Shown here in pieces: positions 25,127 through 34,817 of a DNA stretch of 64,000 nt. The DNA comes from an uncultured Phascolarctobacterium sp. (GTDB taxonomy: Bacteria > Bacillota > Negativicutes > Acidaminococcales > Acidaminococcaceae): contig URGS01000007.1 of NCBI GenBank assembly GCA_900547415.1, positions 1-64,000 on the forward strand, read 5' to 3'. The notes under the pieces were generated by a model. That model searched no databases and was not told the DNA's origin. It saw only the letters and a list, made by a program, of their open reading frames with translations. Made by a program: the position numbers and the translations under genes. Every line of letters starts with the position of its first letter. Within the stretch, counting starts at the first letter, position 1.

Positions 25127-25166
25127 AAAGCTGTAGTGTGGTATAGACTGCACTGCAGCTTTTATT
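25127..25166 (+). terminator. Intrinsic terminator
   Basis: 12-bp stem AAAGCTGTAGTG/CACTGCAGCTTT with one G-U pair, followed by TTATTACTTT. Ends the SH3-like pair. Confidence 0.8.
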
Positions 25167-25181
25167 ACTTTGAATCTATCC

Positions 25182-25210
25182 TTGCAAAACCATTTTGAAT
25201 GGAGTAAAAT
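25182..25210 (+). promoter_or_regulatory. addBA promoter
   Basis: TTGCAA (25182-25187), 17-base spacer, TAAAAT (25205-25210). Confidence 0.7.
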
Positions 25211-25262
25211 AACAAAAGAGAACAAATTTTTGTATTAATTTTTGGGTTGAAGGAGGCTTGTT

Positions 25263-28200
25263 ATGAGCAGATTGTATTGTGCTCCTTTGGGGGAATCAGC
25301 TAGAGATATTTTTTGTAGTGAGCTAAAGAGTTTGCCCCATGGCATTTTGGTTTTGCCAAACAGCAAGCTTAAGGAAGAGGTGCTGCGTCAGTATGGCGTC
25401 AAAAGTGTGGGCTTGGACAAGCTGGCCAGCAAGATTTTAAATTTAAATGGCTTCAGCTCCTATAAGGAGATTAACCGTCGAACACAGGAGATTATTGTTG
25501 AGGAGCTGGTGCATAAGGCCTTGAAGGAAGGAAATCTGCAGCATTTTAATAAGCTTGCGGAAAAGAAGGGCTTTATTTCTTCGGTTACATCTTTAATTGG
25601 TCAGCTGTCACGCAGCGGTGCAACCAGCGAGGAGCTGGACTTTGCTATGGAGGCCTGGGATAGGCAGGATGCTCTTGGCATGAAGGACAGAGAAATTACA
25701 GTTTTATATGATTCTTATTGTAGAGAGCTGCAAAAGCATAAATGGTATGACTTAGAGGGAAAATATAAGCTGGCTTTAGAGGCCTTATCTAAGGAAAATC
25801 CCATAGTTCCTTGGAGTCATATTTTCTTTAGCGATTTTTATACCTTGGATATATTGCAGCACAGCTTTATTTATGCATTGGCACAGCATTGTGAGATAAA
25901 AATAGGCATAACCTATGAAAAAAATCGTGAAGATATTTTTAAGGCTGTTGATACTACCTATGGCAGTTTAGTTGGTTATTTAGGTGTGGAGCAGTCTTTG
26001 GCACGTCCTGAGAACGCTTCAGCTATGAACAGAGCTTTGACTGAAGGATTGTGGCGTGATACCCCAGTGTCTGCAAGGCAGGCAACTGATGTTGTGCACA
26101 CTCTTAGCTTTAGCAGTCGTGATGAAGAAATGCGTTGGGTACTGACAGAGGTAAAAGCTTTGCTGCAGGGCAAGAGCTCCCTTTTTGAAGCTGCTGAAAA
26201 GAAGGCTGCAGCAGAGGATATTGTTCTTGTAGTGCGTGATTTTACTAATTACACTGGACTGAGAAAGCTGGCAGATGAATATGGTTTGCCCATTAGCCTG
26301 CCTAAGACGGCAGCCTTAAGCAGTGAGCCTTTGACAAGCTTTATTCAGCTGCTTGTTCAGGCTGCAGACAATAGTAATCAGGGAGTGCAAGCATATTTTA
26401 AAATGCTGGCTTCTCCCTTGGGCAGATTGTTGTTTAAGGTAGACGGTGAAAAGCTTTATAAACTGCAGCAGGAAAAATATTTTAGTAGTCCGGCCGAGCT
26501 TCAGGACCTTATAAAATTTGAACAAGAGCAGGGAAACTATCCCGAGGACCAGACTCTTGCAATTATTGACGAGTTTATTGCATCTGTTCCTTATAGGGCA
26601 GAGCTGGAAACATACGTTGAATTAATTTTGCAGCTGTTAAAGAAGCTGCAGCTTGAGCAGCTTTTTGGTCGCATGTATAAGGACAGTGTACAAAAGCAAT
26701 GTAGCTGCTGCATTACTATTGAACAGCTTCAGGAAATGCTTTTGTCTAAGCAGGCTCTTGTTACTGCTCTTACCTGCTTGGCCGGAGATTATGCTGCCTG
26801 TGGCAAAAATGGCTATGCCTGCAGTTTGCGAGAATGGCGTCAGCTCTTTAATGAGGGCCTGAAGGGGGTAAATATTGTACTGGCAGCAGGTCGTCAGGAC
26901 GGTGTACTTGTTACTGAGGCTGTAAATATGCAGGGCTTAAAACGTGGCTATGTGTTTATGTTGGGTATGCGTGAAGGGGAGTTCCCCAGCGGCAAGACAG
27001 AAAACTGGCTTTACGATGATGCTGAGCGTGAGTTTTTGGGAAAAACCTATAAACGCAGAGAAAATAAAGTTTATAATGACCAGGAGCGTGGTGAGCTGAT
27101 GAGTCTTGGTATTGAAATGCCTAACACAGCAGCAGCCTATGCTGAGGATGCCTTTTTCTTTGCTTCTACGGTGGCTGCTGCGGAAAAAGGACTGGTTCTG
27201 ACCTGGTTTGAGGATGACGAAAATGGGGTAAGCCGTTATGTGGAGGCTGTCCAAAATGTTTTCAGCAATGTTAAAACAGACAAGCCGCAGGTTAAGATGC
27301 CTGCATCTGCCAATGAGCTGTACTGTTTAGGCCGCAGCTGTGATGAAAGCTGGCTGAGAGAGCAGGTAGGTGAGGTTACCCTGGAAGCAGCAGAAGTAGA
27401 TATTTTGCGTCGTAAATTTTCGGCAGCGTGGAATAAGGACAAGGCGATGCAAAAGAAGCAGGAGCTTGTAGCTGCAGGAGAGCTGCCTGCTGATACACCC
27501 ATTGGTAAGCTGACAACGGAGGAAAATACTTCGCTTCAGCAGGACGGTTGTTATAATGGTATTTTGTTTGCTGATTTACGCAGCTCTATTCGGAAGAAGG
27601 TGGGCAACAGCTTTAGTCCTTCTGCCTTGGAAACATATGCAGCATGTCCCTTTATGTATTTGGGAAAACGTGTGTGGAAGCAGGATGAAGGCAGTGACAG
27701 AGAGGATGTTCTCAATAATCTGGATGAAGGTAATCTTTATCACAAGGTTATGGAACGTTTTATAAGCTGTTACCTTAAGAAGAAGCTTACAAGTCTGCCT
27801 CAGGAGGAACAGGAGAATTTGCCTCAGCGTTTAGAAGAGGTTTTTGAAGCTGTATGTGCTGAATATTTAAACAATGGTGCTATTATTGACAATGAGGTAT
27901 GGCAGGTGGAAAAGCCACGTATGCTGCGTATTTTACAAAAATGGCTGGATTTTGAGTTATTGGATCAGGCATATATGCCTGCAATGACTCCGGCAGCTAC
28001 GGAGTGGGAGTTCGAAATTGCACCTGACGAGCTGAAATACGAGGGCAAAAAGGTTTATTTGAAAGGCAAAATTGACCGTATTGATGCTTCTGAGGAAAAG
28101 GCTCTGGTTACAGACTATAAGCGTTCTAAAAGCTCGGTTCCTGGGATAAGTAAGCTTGAAAGCGGAGAGGATATGCAGATGCCAATCTATATGTTGGCTG

Positions 28201-28511
28201 TGGAGGCTTCCTTTGAGGGTGGCAAAAAGCTTTTAGGAGATACATATTACGTTATTTTGAATGGGGAACGTGCCAGTGTGTTCACTTTTGAATCGTCAGG
28301 AAATCCCTTACTGAAAATGTCTAAAAAGCATGATCAAACTTGGGAAAGCTTTAAAGCACGCAGCATTGCATATCTTAAGCAATATATTAGCAGTATATAT
28401 GGCGGCGATTTTAATGTGCTGAAAAACAAGAAGTGCAGTGAGTATTGCTCATTGGCAGATATTTGCCGTTATCAAGAAATACAGCAGCTTGGAAAGGAGG
28501 GGGATGAATAA
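25263..28511 (+). CDS. addB: AddB/RexB-type helicase-nuclease subunit
   Basis: 1082 residues. With AddA it forms the nuclease-helicase that processes double-strand breaks for RecA. The C-terminal RecB-type nuclease is clear: SPSALETYAACPFMYLG with the first Cys, GKIDRID and VTDYKRSK as the metal-binding and catalytic core, then CSEYCSLADIC for the remaining Fe-S cysteines. The N-terminus (MSRLYCAPLGESARDIF) has no Walker A GxxGxGKT, unlike B. subtilis AddB, so it probably does not bind ATP there, as in lactococcal RexB. Overlaps addA by one base. Confidence 0.88.
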   Translation: MSRLYCAPLGESARDIFCSELKSLPHGILVLPNSKLKEEVLRQYGVKSVGLDKLASKILNLNGFSSYKEINRRTQEIIVEELVHKALKEGNLQHFNKLAEKKGFISSVTSLIGQLSRSGATSEELDFAMEAWDRQDALGMKDREITVLYDSYCRELQKHKWYDLEGKYKLALEALSKENPIVPWSHIFFSDFYTLDILQHSFIYALAQHCEIKIGITYEKNREDIFKAVDTTYGSLVGYLGVEQSLARPENASAMNRALTEGLWRDTPVSARQATDVVHTLSFSSRDEEMRWVLTEVKALLQGKSSLFEAAEKKAAAEDIVLVVRDFTNYTGLRKLADEYGLPISLPKTAALSSEPLTSFIQLLVQAADNSNQGVQAYFKMLASPLGRLLFKVDGEKLYKLQQEKYFSSPAELQDLIKFEQEQGNYPEDQTLAIIDEFIASVPYRAELETYVELILQLLKKLQLEQLFGRMYKDSVQKQCSCCITIEQLQEMLLSKQALVTALTCLAGDYAACGKNGYACSLREWRQLFNEGLKGVNIVLAAGRQDGVLVTEAVNMQGLKRGYVFMLGMREGEFPSGKTENWLYDDAEREFLGKTYKRRENKVYNDQERGELMSLGIEMPNTAAAYAEDAFFFASTVAAAEKGLVLTWFEDDENGVSRYVEAVQNVFSNVKTDKPQVKMPASANELYCLGRSCDESWLREQVGEVTLEAAEVDILRRKFSAAWNKDKAMQKKQELVAAGELPADTPIGKLTTEENTSLQQDGCYNGILFADLRSSIRKKVGNSFSPSALETYAACPFMYLGKRVWKQDEGSDREDVLNNLDEGNLYHKVMERFISCYLKKKLTSLPQEEQENLPQRLEEVFEAVCAEYLNNGAIIDNEVWQVEKPRMLRILQKWLDFELLDQAYMPAMTPAATEWEFEIAPDELKYEGKKVYLKGKIDRIDASEEKALVTDYKRSKSSVPGISKLESGEDMQMPIYMLAVEASFEGGKKLLGDTYYVILNGERASVFTFESSGNPLLKMSKKHDQTWESFKARSIAYLKQYISSIYGGDFNVLKNKKCSEYCSLADICRYQEIQQLGKEGDE

Positions 28512-31500
28512 TGGATTTTAATGAACAGCAAAAGAAAGCAGTCTATACCATAGATAGAAATATTTCTGTTTCCGCAGGTGCAGGCAGCGGCAAGACAAGA
28601 GTTCTTGTAGAGCGATTTGTCTATATTTTACAGGATAGTGCTATGCATCCGGAGCGTGAGCCTGTAAACGCTGCAGACATTATGGCCATTACCTTCACTA
28701 AAAAGGCTGCCGGAGAGATGAAGGAACGTATCCGTGAGGCTATTAATATCAAGATTAATGGCAAGTATGATAATGCTGGCAATTTAGAGCAGGTACCAGA
28801 TAAGGAACAGGCAGAGTTTTGGAAGCAACAGCTTGAAAGCCTGGAACGTGCTCAGATTAATACCATGCACAGCTTCTGCGGTCGTGTGCTGCGTGAAAAC
28901 CCTGTAGAGGCAGGGATTGACCCTAGCTTTATTACCTTGGAGGATTTCGATAACGAGGATTTCATTGTCAATGGTATCAAGAGCTTTTTGCGTCTGCAGC
29001 TGAAAATTGGTGATGCAGACCTTAAGCTTTTGGTAGATTCATACGGAATGAGCTCTTTGGAGAAGCAGCTGGCAGATGTTTATCCTCATATAGTAGGCTA
29101 TGACTTCCATAAGGATGTATTTGCAGCTTACGAAGAAAGTGCGGTCAAGCTGGAAGAGAATTGTGAAAAGCTTAAAACGGCATTACTTGATTTCGTAGCA
29201 GGCAAGGAGGGATATTTTAAGAAAAAAGGCACGGTTTATGATAAAATCGTGGGCTTAGAGAAAAGACTTCCTGATATTTTTAAAACTATAGACAACAGAG
29301 ATTATATAGAAGATGGGTATGCCTCTGTTATTAAAGGAATTTCCAGTAAAAATTTAACTACGTATTTAAATTCCATTAAGAAGCTTGCAAATAAAATAGA
29401 TGGAGCTATTTTTGACAAAAAAGCTTTAGATGGCGGTTATTTGAAGGCTTGGGATACTGTTCTGCAGGCAATGGTAGAATATCTGGAGCAGGAAAAGCTG
29501 AAGCAGGATATGCTTAATTTCGATGATTTAGAGAATATGGCTATTCGTCTGCTGAAGAATAATCCTCAGGTTTGCCAAAAATATATGCGGAAGTTTAAGC
29601 ATATAATGGTTGACGAATTTCAGGATACAAACGACAAGCAGCGTCAGCTTGTTTATTTGCTCTGCGGCGGTGATGCAGATGTGCTGAAAGGACGCAAGCT
29701 CTTCATTGTAGGTGACCCTAAGCAGTCCATTTATCGTTTCCGCAATGCTGATGTTAGTGTCTTTTTGCGGGTACAGAATGATATTTCCAAGACAAACAAA
29801 CAGCTGATACCATATGATGTTGATTTGGCTCAGGACGTCAATGAAGGCAATTTGGAAATGGGTACTAACTACCGCAGCTCAAATATGGTTCTTGAAGCCT
29901 GCAACGCAGCCTTTGAAAAGCTTTTAGGTAAAAAAGAGGACGCAGGCAGTGGTACAGTATTCTTTGAAGGTCTTGCTTTCGGCAATAAGTCCAAGGAAAG
30001 CACAATTATTCCAGAACTGATAACTATTCCCTTTGCTAAGGAGGAAAGCTCTCAAAGGCGTAGGTTTGAGGCGGATGCAGTTGCAGATAAAATTCTGCAG
30101 CTGCACCAAGATGGTGTCAAGTTTGGTGATATGGCTGTGCTGGTGCGTGTTACTACGTATAATAAATTTCTTGCAGACACCTTTATGGCAAAGGGGATTC
30201 CCTATCAAATCGTTGATGCTAAAGGCTTTTATCAGCAGCAGGAGATTTTAGATGTATTAAATCTTTTGAATGTGCTGGATAATAAGCATAATAGTATTCA
30301 GCTGGCAGGTGTGCTGCGGTCTCCTTACTTTGGCTTAGATGACAATACGATTACCAAATTATTTATTGAGGGCGGTACTGATAATTTATGGGACAGCCTG
30401 CAGTCTGCTGATTGGCAGCTTTTTCCTGAGGTGCAGGGGAAACGCCTTAAGAGGGCAGCAGATGCTTTGGCCTATCTTCGTAATACAGCGTCCTTTAACA
30501 GTCTTAGTGTGCTGTGGGAGCAGCTGTGGCAGGTGCTGAAGCTGGATGTGGTGCTCGCTCGTCAGCTGCATGGTGCCAATAGGTTGGCTAACGTTCGTAA
30601 GCTCGAGGAAATGTCTCAGGAATATATCCTGAAGCATGGAGGTGTACTTGGCGATTGGCTGAGCTATGTAAAACGCAAGCGTGCTATGGATGTTGATGAT
30701 AGAGCTGTGAATCTGCCTTTAGAGGATGCCGTTCAGATTATGACTATCCATAAATCCAAAGGCTTGGAATTTAATACGGTGTTTGTTCCTTTTCTGGATA
30801 GAACTGCCAAAAGTGATATAAGCATTATTAAGTATATACCTAGTAAATTTTTCAGGAGAGTTACTGAGGAAGGAAAAGAGCCTATGCTGGAAAGTGGCTT
30901 AGGCATCAAAATTCCCTATAATGGAGATTTAGTTGATACAGGCATATTAACTAAGCTGCGTCAGACAGACAAGGCTCTGGAGCAGGAGGAGCTTTTGCGT
31001 CTTTTGTATGTTGCTATGACTCGTGCAGAGGAAAGACTGTTCCTTGTTAGTGCTTTGGAGGATAAAAAGCTTGATCCGGAAAGCATTAGTACTTGTTTAG
31101 AACGTAAGGAGCTGGTGGAGAAAAGCTGGGTTGAGCAGCTGCTATCTCTTTTTGGCGGCAAAAAGGACGGAGATGAACAAGGGGCGATTAAGGTTGTTGC
31201 TCAAAATGAGCGAAGCGGAGCAAGGAGAGAACTAGGCATTGCCAAAATGATTGCTGTTGACGATGCACTGGCAGCAGCAATTGCTCCTTTAGTAAACAGC
31301 AAATCTAGTGGTCGTCGTCATTTTACTGCCTCCAATCTGCAGGAATACCTTCATTGTCCGCGTTCCTATTACTATGAGCAGATTTTAGGCCTGCCCATGG
31401 AGGAACAGGAAAGCAGCGGTCTGGGACAAAATTTGCCTGCAAATATTACAGGCCTTATTGTGCATACGGCCTTGGAAAAATATACTAATGATGCTGATGC

Positions 31501-32056
31501 TGCCTTTAATGGTGCGGTAAATGAGCATGCTTCCGGACAGAAGGCTGTTAAGGCAAAGGAGCTGTTCTATTATTATATTGCCAGTCCATTATATAAGGAG
31601 CTGGCAGCCTGCCGCGAACGTGAGCGAGAGCTGGAGTTCGCCCTGTACGAGGATAGCGGCCTGGTGCTTCATGGTGTTATTGACAGCTTGGGCAAGAATC
31701 AGGATGGAACATGGTCAATTATTGACTATAAAACAGGTCGTGCACCGGAGCCTGATGAGGTGCCCTTAGGCTATGTTTATCAGTTGGCCATCTATAAAGA
31801 GGCTGCTGAAAAGCTTTTTGGATATGCTGTCAAGGAATGCAGCCTGCATTATCTGCAAAATCTGTCTGAATTTAAAATGCCTCAGGATAGGGACTATTTT
31901 CAGGAGGCTATGGCGTTATGCGAGAAGATTAGCAATGGGGCTGCAGAGGAAGATTTCCCCTGCAGGCTAGATTACTGCTGCTATTGTCCCTATGCTTATA
32001 TGTGTCCTGGCAAAGACAGTTTTGATGACAAGCAGGCAGGTGCTTCTCAAGAATAG
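28511..32056 (+). CDS. addA: AddA-type UvrD-like helicase and nuclease
   Basis: 1181 residues. Superfamily 1 helicase motifs: SAGAGSGKTRVLVERF (Q motif/Walker A, about 18-33), AITFTKKAAGEMKERI, INTMHSFCGRVLRE, VDEFQDTNDKQRQLVYLL (Walker B), VGDPKQSIYRFR, and MTIHKSKGLEFNTVFVP with LLYVAMTRAEERLFLV. The C-terminal nuclease has GVIDSLGKN...IIDYKTGR. Unusually, AddA also carries a four-Cys set (HCPRSYYYE, then CCYCPYAYMC) like the Fe-S nuclease of AddB. Terminator at 32106. Confidence 0.95.
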   Translation: MDFNEQQKKAVYTIDRNISVSAGAGSGKTRVLVERFVYILQDSAMHPEREPVNAADIMAITFTKKAAGEMKERIREAINIKINGKYDNAGNLEQVPDKEQAEFWKQQLESLERAQINTMHSFCGRVLRENPVEAGIDPSFITLEDFDNEDFIVNGIKSFLRLQLKIGDADLKLLVDSYGMSSLEKQLADVYPHIVGYDFHKDVFAAYEESAVKLEENCEKLKTALLDFVAGKEGYFKKKGTVYDKIVGLEKRLPDIFKTIDNRDYIEDGYASVIKGISSKNLTTYLNSIKKLANKIDGAIFDKKALDGGYLKAWDTVLQAMVEYLEQEKLKQDMLNFDDLENMAIRLLKNNPQVCQKYMRKFKHIMVDEFQDTNDKQRQLVYLLCGGDADVLKGRKLFIVGDPKQSIYRFRNADVSVFLRVQNDISKTNKQLIPYDVDLAQDVNEGNLEMGTNYRSSNMVLEACNAAFEKLLGKKEDAGSGTVFFEGLAFGNKSKESTIIPELITIPFAKEESSQRRRFEADAVADKILQLHQDGVKFGDMAVLVRVTTYNKFLADTFMAKGIPYQIVDAKGFYQQQEILDVLNLLNVLDNKHNSIQLAGVLRSPYFGLDDNTITKLFIEGGTDNLWDSLQSADWQLFPEVQGKRLKRAADALAYLRNTASFNSLSVLWEQLWQVLKLDVVLARQLHGANRLANVRKLEEMSQEYILKHGGVLGDWLSYVKRKRAMDVDDRAVNLPLEDAVQIMTIHKSKGLEFNTVFVPFLDRTAKSDISIIKYIPSKFFRRVTEEGKEPMLESGLGIKIPYNGDLVDTGILTKLRQTDKALEQEELLRLLYVAMTRAEERLFLVSALEDKKLDPESISTCLERKELVEKSWVEQLLSLFGGKKDGDEQGAIKVVAQNERSGARRELGIAKMIAVDDALAAAIAPLVNSKSSGRRHFTASNLQEYLHCPRSYYYEQILGLPMEEQESSGLGQNLPANITGLIVHTALEKYTNDADAAFNGAVNEHASGQKAVKAKELFYYYIASPLYKELAACRERERELEFALYEDSGLVLHGVIDSLGKNQDGTWSIIDYKTGRAPEPDEVPLGYVYQLAIYKEAAEKLFGYAVKECSLHYLQNLSEFKMPQDRDYFQEAMALCEKISNGAAEEDFPCRLDYCCYCPYAYMCPGKDSFDDKQAGASQE

Positions 32057-32105
32057 CTGATAAGAGTAAGTATGTCTTACATGTGCAGAAATAAAACTTA
32101 ACCTT

Positions 32106-32150
32106 AAAAGTCCATACTGTGAACTTTTGATGCAGCATGGACTTTTATAT
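32106..32150 (+). terminator. addBA terminator
   Basis: AAAAGTCCAT (32106-32115) with ATGGACTTTT (32137-32146), 21-base loop. Confidence 0.75.
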
Positions 32151-32206
32151 TAGCGATGCCGAAAATAAATTACAGGTTCTTTCTTCAAAGAATAGATAAA
32201 ATAGGC

Positions 32207-32212
32207 TATAAT
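32207..32212 (+). promoter_or_regulatory. -10 box for the small membrane protein gene
   Basis: TATAAT at 32207-32212 with a poor -35 (TTCAAA) 17 bases upstream. Confidence 0.45.
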
Positions 32213-32279
32213 AGATAAATATAATGACCTGTATAGATGGGAGAAAGGAAAAACCAGCCTATTGGCTGGTGGCTTGTGT

Positions 32280-32489
32280 ATGTGTGAATATTTAGCTTTA
32301 GCAGACAGCTGGGACTATTTGGCTATAGGTGCTGTTCTGGTGTCCCTATTTTTGCTGCTGTTTGGTATTAGAGCATTGAAAAATGCCAATAGTGATATTG
32401 TAGATGAGAAAAGGCTGCGTATGCGTGCCTATGGTGCCTTGGTAGCAGGTTTGGCGTATATTGTCTGCAGCTATTTGGCAAAAAAATAA
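32280..32489 (+). CDS. Small two-span membrane protein
   Basis: 69 residues from ATG 32280; an in-frame TTG at 32262 would add six residues but falls inside a hairpin. Two hydrophobic segments (YLAIGAVLVSLFLLLFGI and YGALVAGLAYIVCSYLA) flank a charged loop (KNANSDIVDEKRLRMRA), predicting a hairpin membrane protein. Not recognised as a known family. GGTGG lies 8 bases before the ATG, and a stronger AGAAAGGA lies further up, separated by the hairpin CCAGCC-TATT-GGCTGG (32254-32269). Confidence 0.55.
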   Translation: MCEYLALADSWDYLAIGAVLVSLFLLLFGIRALKNANSDIVDEKRLRMRAYGALVAGLAYIVCSYLAKK

Positions 32490-32640
32490 GTTTGTCATAA
32501 TAATGAATTTATCTCCGTAACTACTGCGGGGGCAGGATAAGAGAGCATCGTTGGCGAATAACTAAGTATATGCAAGGTTGAGCTGAGGATGTTCTTTTGC
32601 TGTTCTTGACTATCTTATAAATGGTTAGGAGGTTAGGATT

Positions 32641-34248
32641 ATGAAAATTTCTTTTTTAGGAGCAGCCCGTACTGTTACCGGCTCCTGCTATCTGTTAGAG
32701 CTTTTAGACAAAAAGATTTTGGTTGATTGTGGTATGTTCCAGGGGTCAAAGCTGGTAAAGGCCTTTAATGAGAAGGATTTTTTGTTTAATCCTGCTGATA
32801 TTGATGCTGTTGTACTGACTCATGCCCATGTTGACCATAGCGGACTTTTGCCGAAGCTTGTGAAATATGGCTTTAGCGGCCCTATTCACTGTACAAAGTC
32901 AACAGAAGAGCTTTGCTCCGTTCTGCTGGCAGATAGTGCTCATATCCAGGAGGGTGATGCTGAGCTGGCAAACCGTAAGGGTATGCGTGCAGGCAAAAAA
33001 TTTGTTGAACCTCTTTTTACTGTTGATGATGCCTATAGAGCCTTAAAGCTTTTTAGAATTCATGATTTCGATAAGGAATTTAAGGTTGTTGATGGTATTA
33101 AAGTTATATTTAGAGTTGCAGGTCACATTTTGGGTTCTGCTATCGTGGAGATGTATGTAACAGAAGGCGATAAGCAGACTAAGCTGGTATTTACAGGTGA
33201 TATAGGACAGCCTAATCAGCCAATTATTGAGGACCCGGATAAAATTTCCGGTGCAGATTTTATTATTACTGAATCCACCTATGGCAATAGAGTACATGAA
33301 GTTTATGATAAGGAGGCTGAGCTTGCCAAAATTATCAACGAAACAGCAGAAAAGGGCGGTAATATCATTATTCCGGCCTTTGCCGTAGGTCGTACTCAGG
33401 TGCTTTTATACTACTTCCAAAAGCTTTTGTCTGAGGGACGTATTCCTGATATTCCTATTTATGTGGATAGTCCTATGGCCAACAAGGCTACTCAGATTAC
33501 CATGACTAATCCTGAGGAATATGACGAAGAGGCTCGTGCTCTTTATGAAATGCAGGGCAGACGTCTTGTTTCCATGCATAATCTGCGTTTTACTGCTACT
33601 GCTCAGGAGTCTATGGCAATTAATGATATTCTTGGACCAAAGATTATTCTGTCTGCCAGCGGCATGGCTGACGCAGGACGTATTCTGCATCATCTGAAGC
33701 ATAATCTGTGGCGTGAGGACAGCTGCGTAATTTTTGCAGGTTATCAGGCTGAAGGCTCCATGGGACGTCGTCTTGTAGATGGAGCAAAGCGTGTAAAGAT
33801 TATGGGCGAGAATATTATGGTCAAAGCACGTATTGTCAATATGCGTGGTTATTCTGCTCATGCTGATAAGGAGCAGCTGCTGACCTGGTTTGGCTCCATG
33901 AAGGAAAAGCCCAAAGCGTTCCTTGTTATTCATGGTGAAATTGATGCGGCTATCAGCTTTGCCGACGAGCTTAATCGTCGTTTAGGAACTGCTGCTTATG
34001 TACCGCGTTTTGGCGACTGCATTGAAATTAAGGGCACTGAATGGCAAATTCATGAATGCGAGGGTATTCGTGAAGAGTCTGCAGCACTTGAACTTCGTGC
34101 TTTCCTTAGAGGTATGGAAAGAGATTATCTGCAGCAGCGTACTAAGATTGAACAAATTGTGGCTCGTGATTCAACCAAGGTTACTATGATTCGCAAAAAG
34201 ATGGAAAAGATGCGTAAATATATGGACGATTTGCTATCTGATATTTAA
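32641..34248 (+). CDS. Beta-CASP metallo-beta-lactamase fold ribonuclease (YSH1/CPSF-like)
   Basis: 535 residues. The opening SFLGAARTVTGSCYLLE and the metal motif LTHAHVDHSGLLPKL identify the MBL fold; VAGHILGSAIVEM and GDIGQP give further metal ligands. The beta-CASP part has TESTYGNR, PAFAVGRTQ, DSPMA and SASGMADAGRILHHL, and GYSAHADKEQLLTWF precedes the C-terminal RMMBL region. Homologues are bacterial RNA-processing exonucleases related to eukaryotic CPSF-73. The last 40 residues are basic. Monocistronic; terminator at 34266. Confidence 0.9.
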   Translation: MKISFLGAARTVTGSCYLLELLDKKILVDCGMFQGSKLVKAFNEKDFLFNPADIDAVVLTHAHVDHSGLLPKLVKYGFSGPIHCTKSTEELCSVLLADSAHIQEGDAELANRKGMRAGKKFVEPLFTVDDAYRALKLFRIHDFDKEFKVVDGIKVIFRVAGHILGSAIVEMYVTEGDKQTKLVFTGDIGQPNQPIIEDPDKISGADFIITESTYGNRVHEVYDKEAELAKIINETAEKGGNIIIPAFAVGRTQVLLYYFQKLLSEGRIPDIPIYVDSPMANKATQITMTNPEEYDEEARALYEMQGRRLVSMHNLRFTATAQESMAINDILGPKIILSASGMADAGRILHHLKHNLWREDSCVIFAGYQAEGSMGRRLVDGAKRVKIMGENIMVKARIVNMRGYSAHADKEQLLTWFGSMKEKPKAFLVIHGEIDAAISFADELNRRLGTAAYVPRFGDCIEIKGTEWQIHECEGIREESAALELRAFLRGMERDYLQQRTKIEQIVARDSTKVTMIRKKMEKMRKYMDDLLSDI

Positions 34249-34265
34249 ACAATAGGTAATTAGAA

Positions 34266-34294
34266 TAGACGGTCAGAATTGGCCGTCTATTTTA
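34266..34294 (+). terminator. Intrinsic terminator
   Basis: 9-bp stem TAGACGGTC/GGCCGTCTA with one G-U pair, then TTTT. Confidence 0.75.
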
Positions 34295-34466
34295 GGTTAT
34301 AATCAGTACGCTATTCCCGCTTTTTTTATAAATGTTCGGAAAAATTAGAATTTTTTTTTTGAAAAATATTAGAAAAAACAACGTGTAATAGTGAAAAGTA
34401 GTTAATTATTAGCTTAAAATGAAGCTTGCTTTTATCGATATACTGTAAGAAATGTTACAGTTTATG
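34295..34466. other. AT-rich gene-free stretch
   Basis: Contains a run of ten T near 34352-34361 and a small perfect hairpin CTGTAA/TTACAG at 34443-34460. No gene is supported. Confidence 0.4.
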
Positions 34467-34495
34467 TTGGATTGTGCTATCTTATTTTATACTAT
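34467..34495 (+). promoter_or_regulatory. Promoter of the CofE-like gene
   Basis: TTGGAT (34467-34472), 17-base spacer, TACTAT (34490-34495). If used, the leader is about 315 nt. Confidence 0.55.
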
Positions 34496-34579
34496 TAACA
34501 AAAATAGGGGATAATTCTAATTATTGCTTGCAGTATTAGGTGCTTTAAGTTAAAATAATTGTGAATGTTTTGATGTATT

Positions 34580-34747
34580 GTACGGAGTTTTCCATTGCAC
34601 TTGCTGTAGCTGGAGGATTCTGTACAAAAGCTACCATGGGGCACATGGAAAGTTACGCTTGTGGAGAGATGCAAAGGCTGCCTGAATATGCAGTATGCTC
34701 TCATTGAAGCAAGAAGCTTCTGCTATTTTTATTTTGTATAGCAGAAG
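34580..34747 (+). promoter_or_regulatory. Structured leader of unknown class
   Basis: Three hairpins in a row: 34580-34594 with 34611-34625 pair over 15 contiguous positions, four of them G-U, which suggests selection at the RNA level; CCATG/CATGG at 34634-34648; and CTTCTGCTAT (34717-34726) with ATAGCAGAAG (34738-34747). None is followed by a T run, so a transcription terminator is not evident. It does not match the B12, SAM, purine, TPP, FMN, glycine or folate consensus as I know them. Confidence 0.45.
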
Positions 34748-34817
34748 GATGTCACTAATCTGATAGATTAACAAATACATTGTATGATAATCTGTTAAAT
34801 TTTTGGAGGCACATTTT

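Noticed and set aside
34580..34747. Folate (THF) riboswitch in the CofE-like leader
   Set aside because: A GGAGAG-like string is present, but the other conserved THF blocks are not in order.
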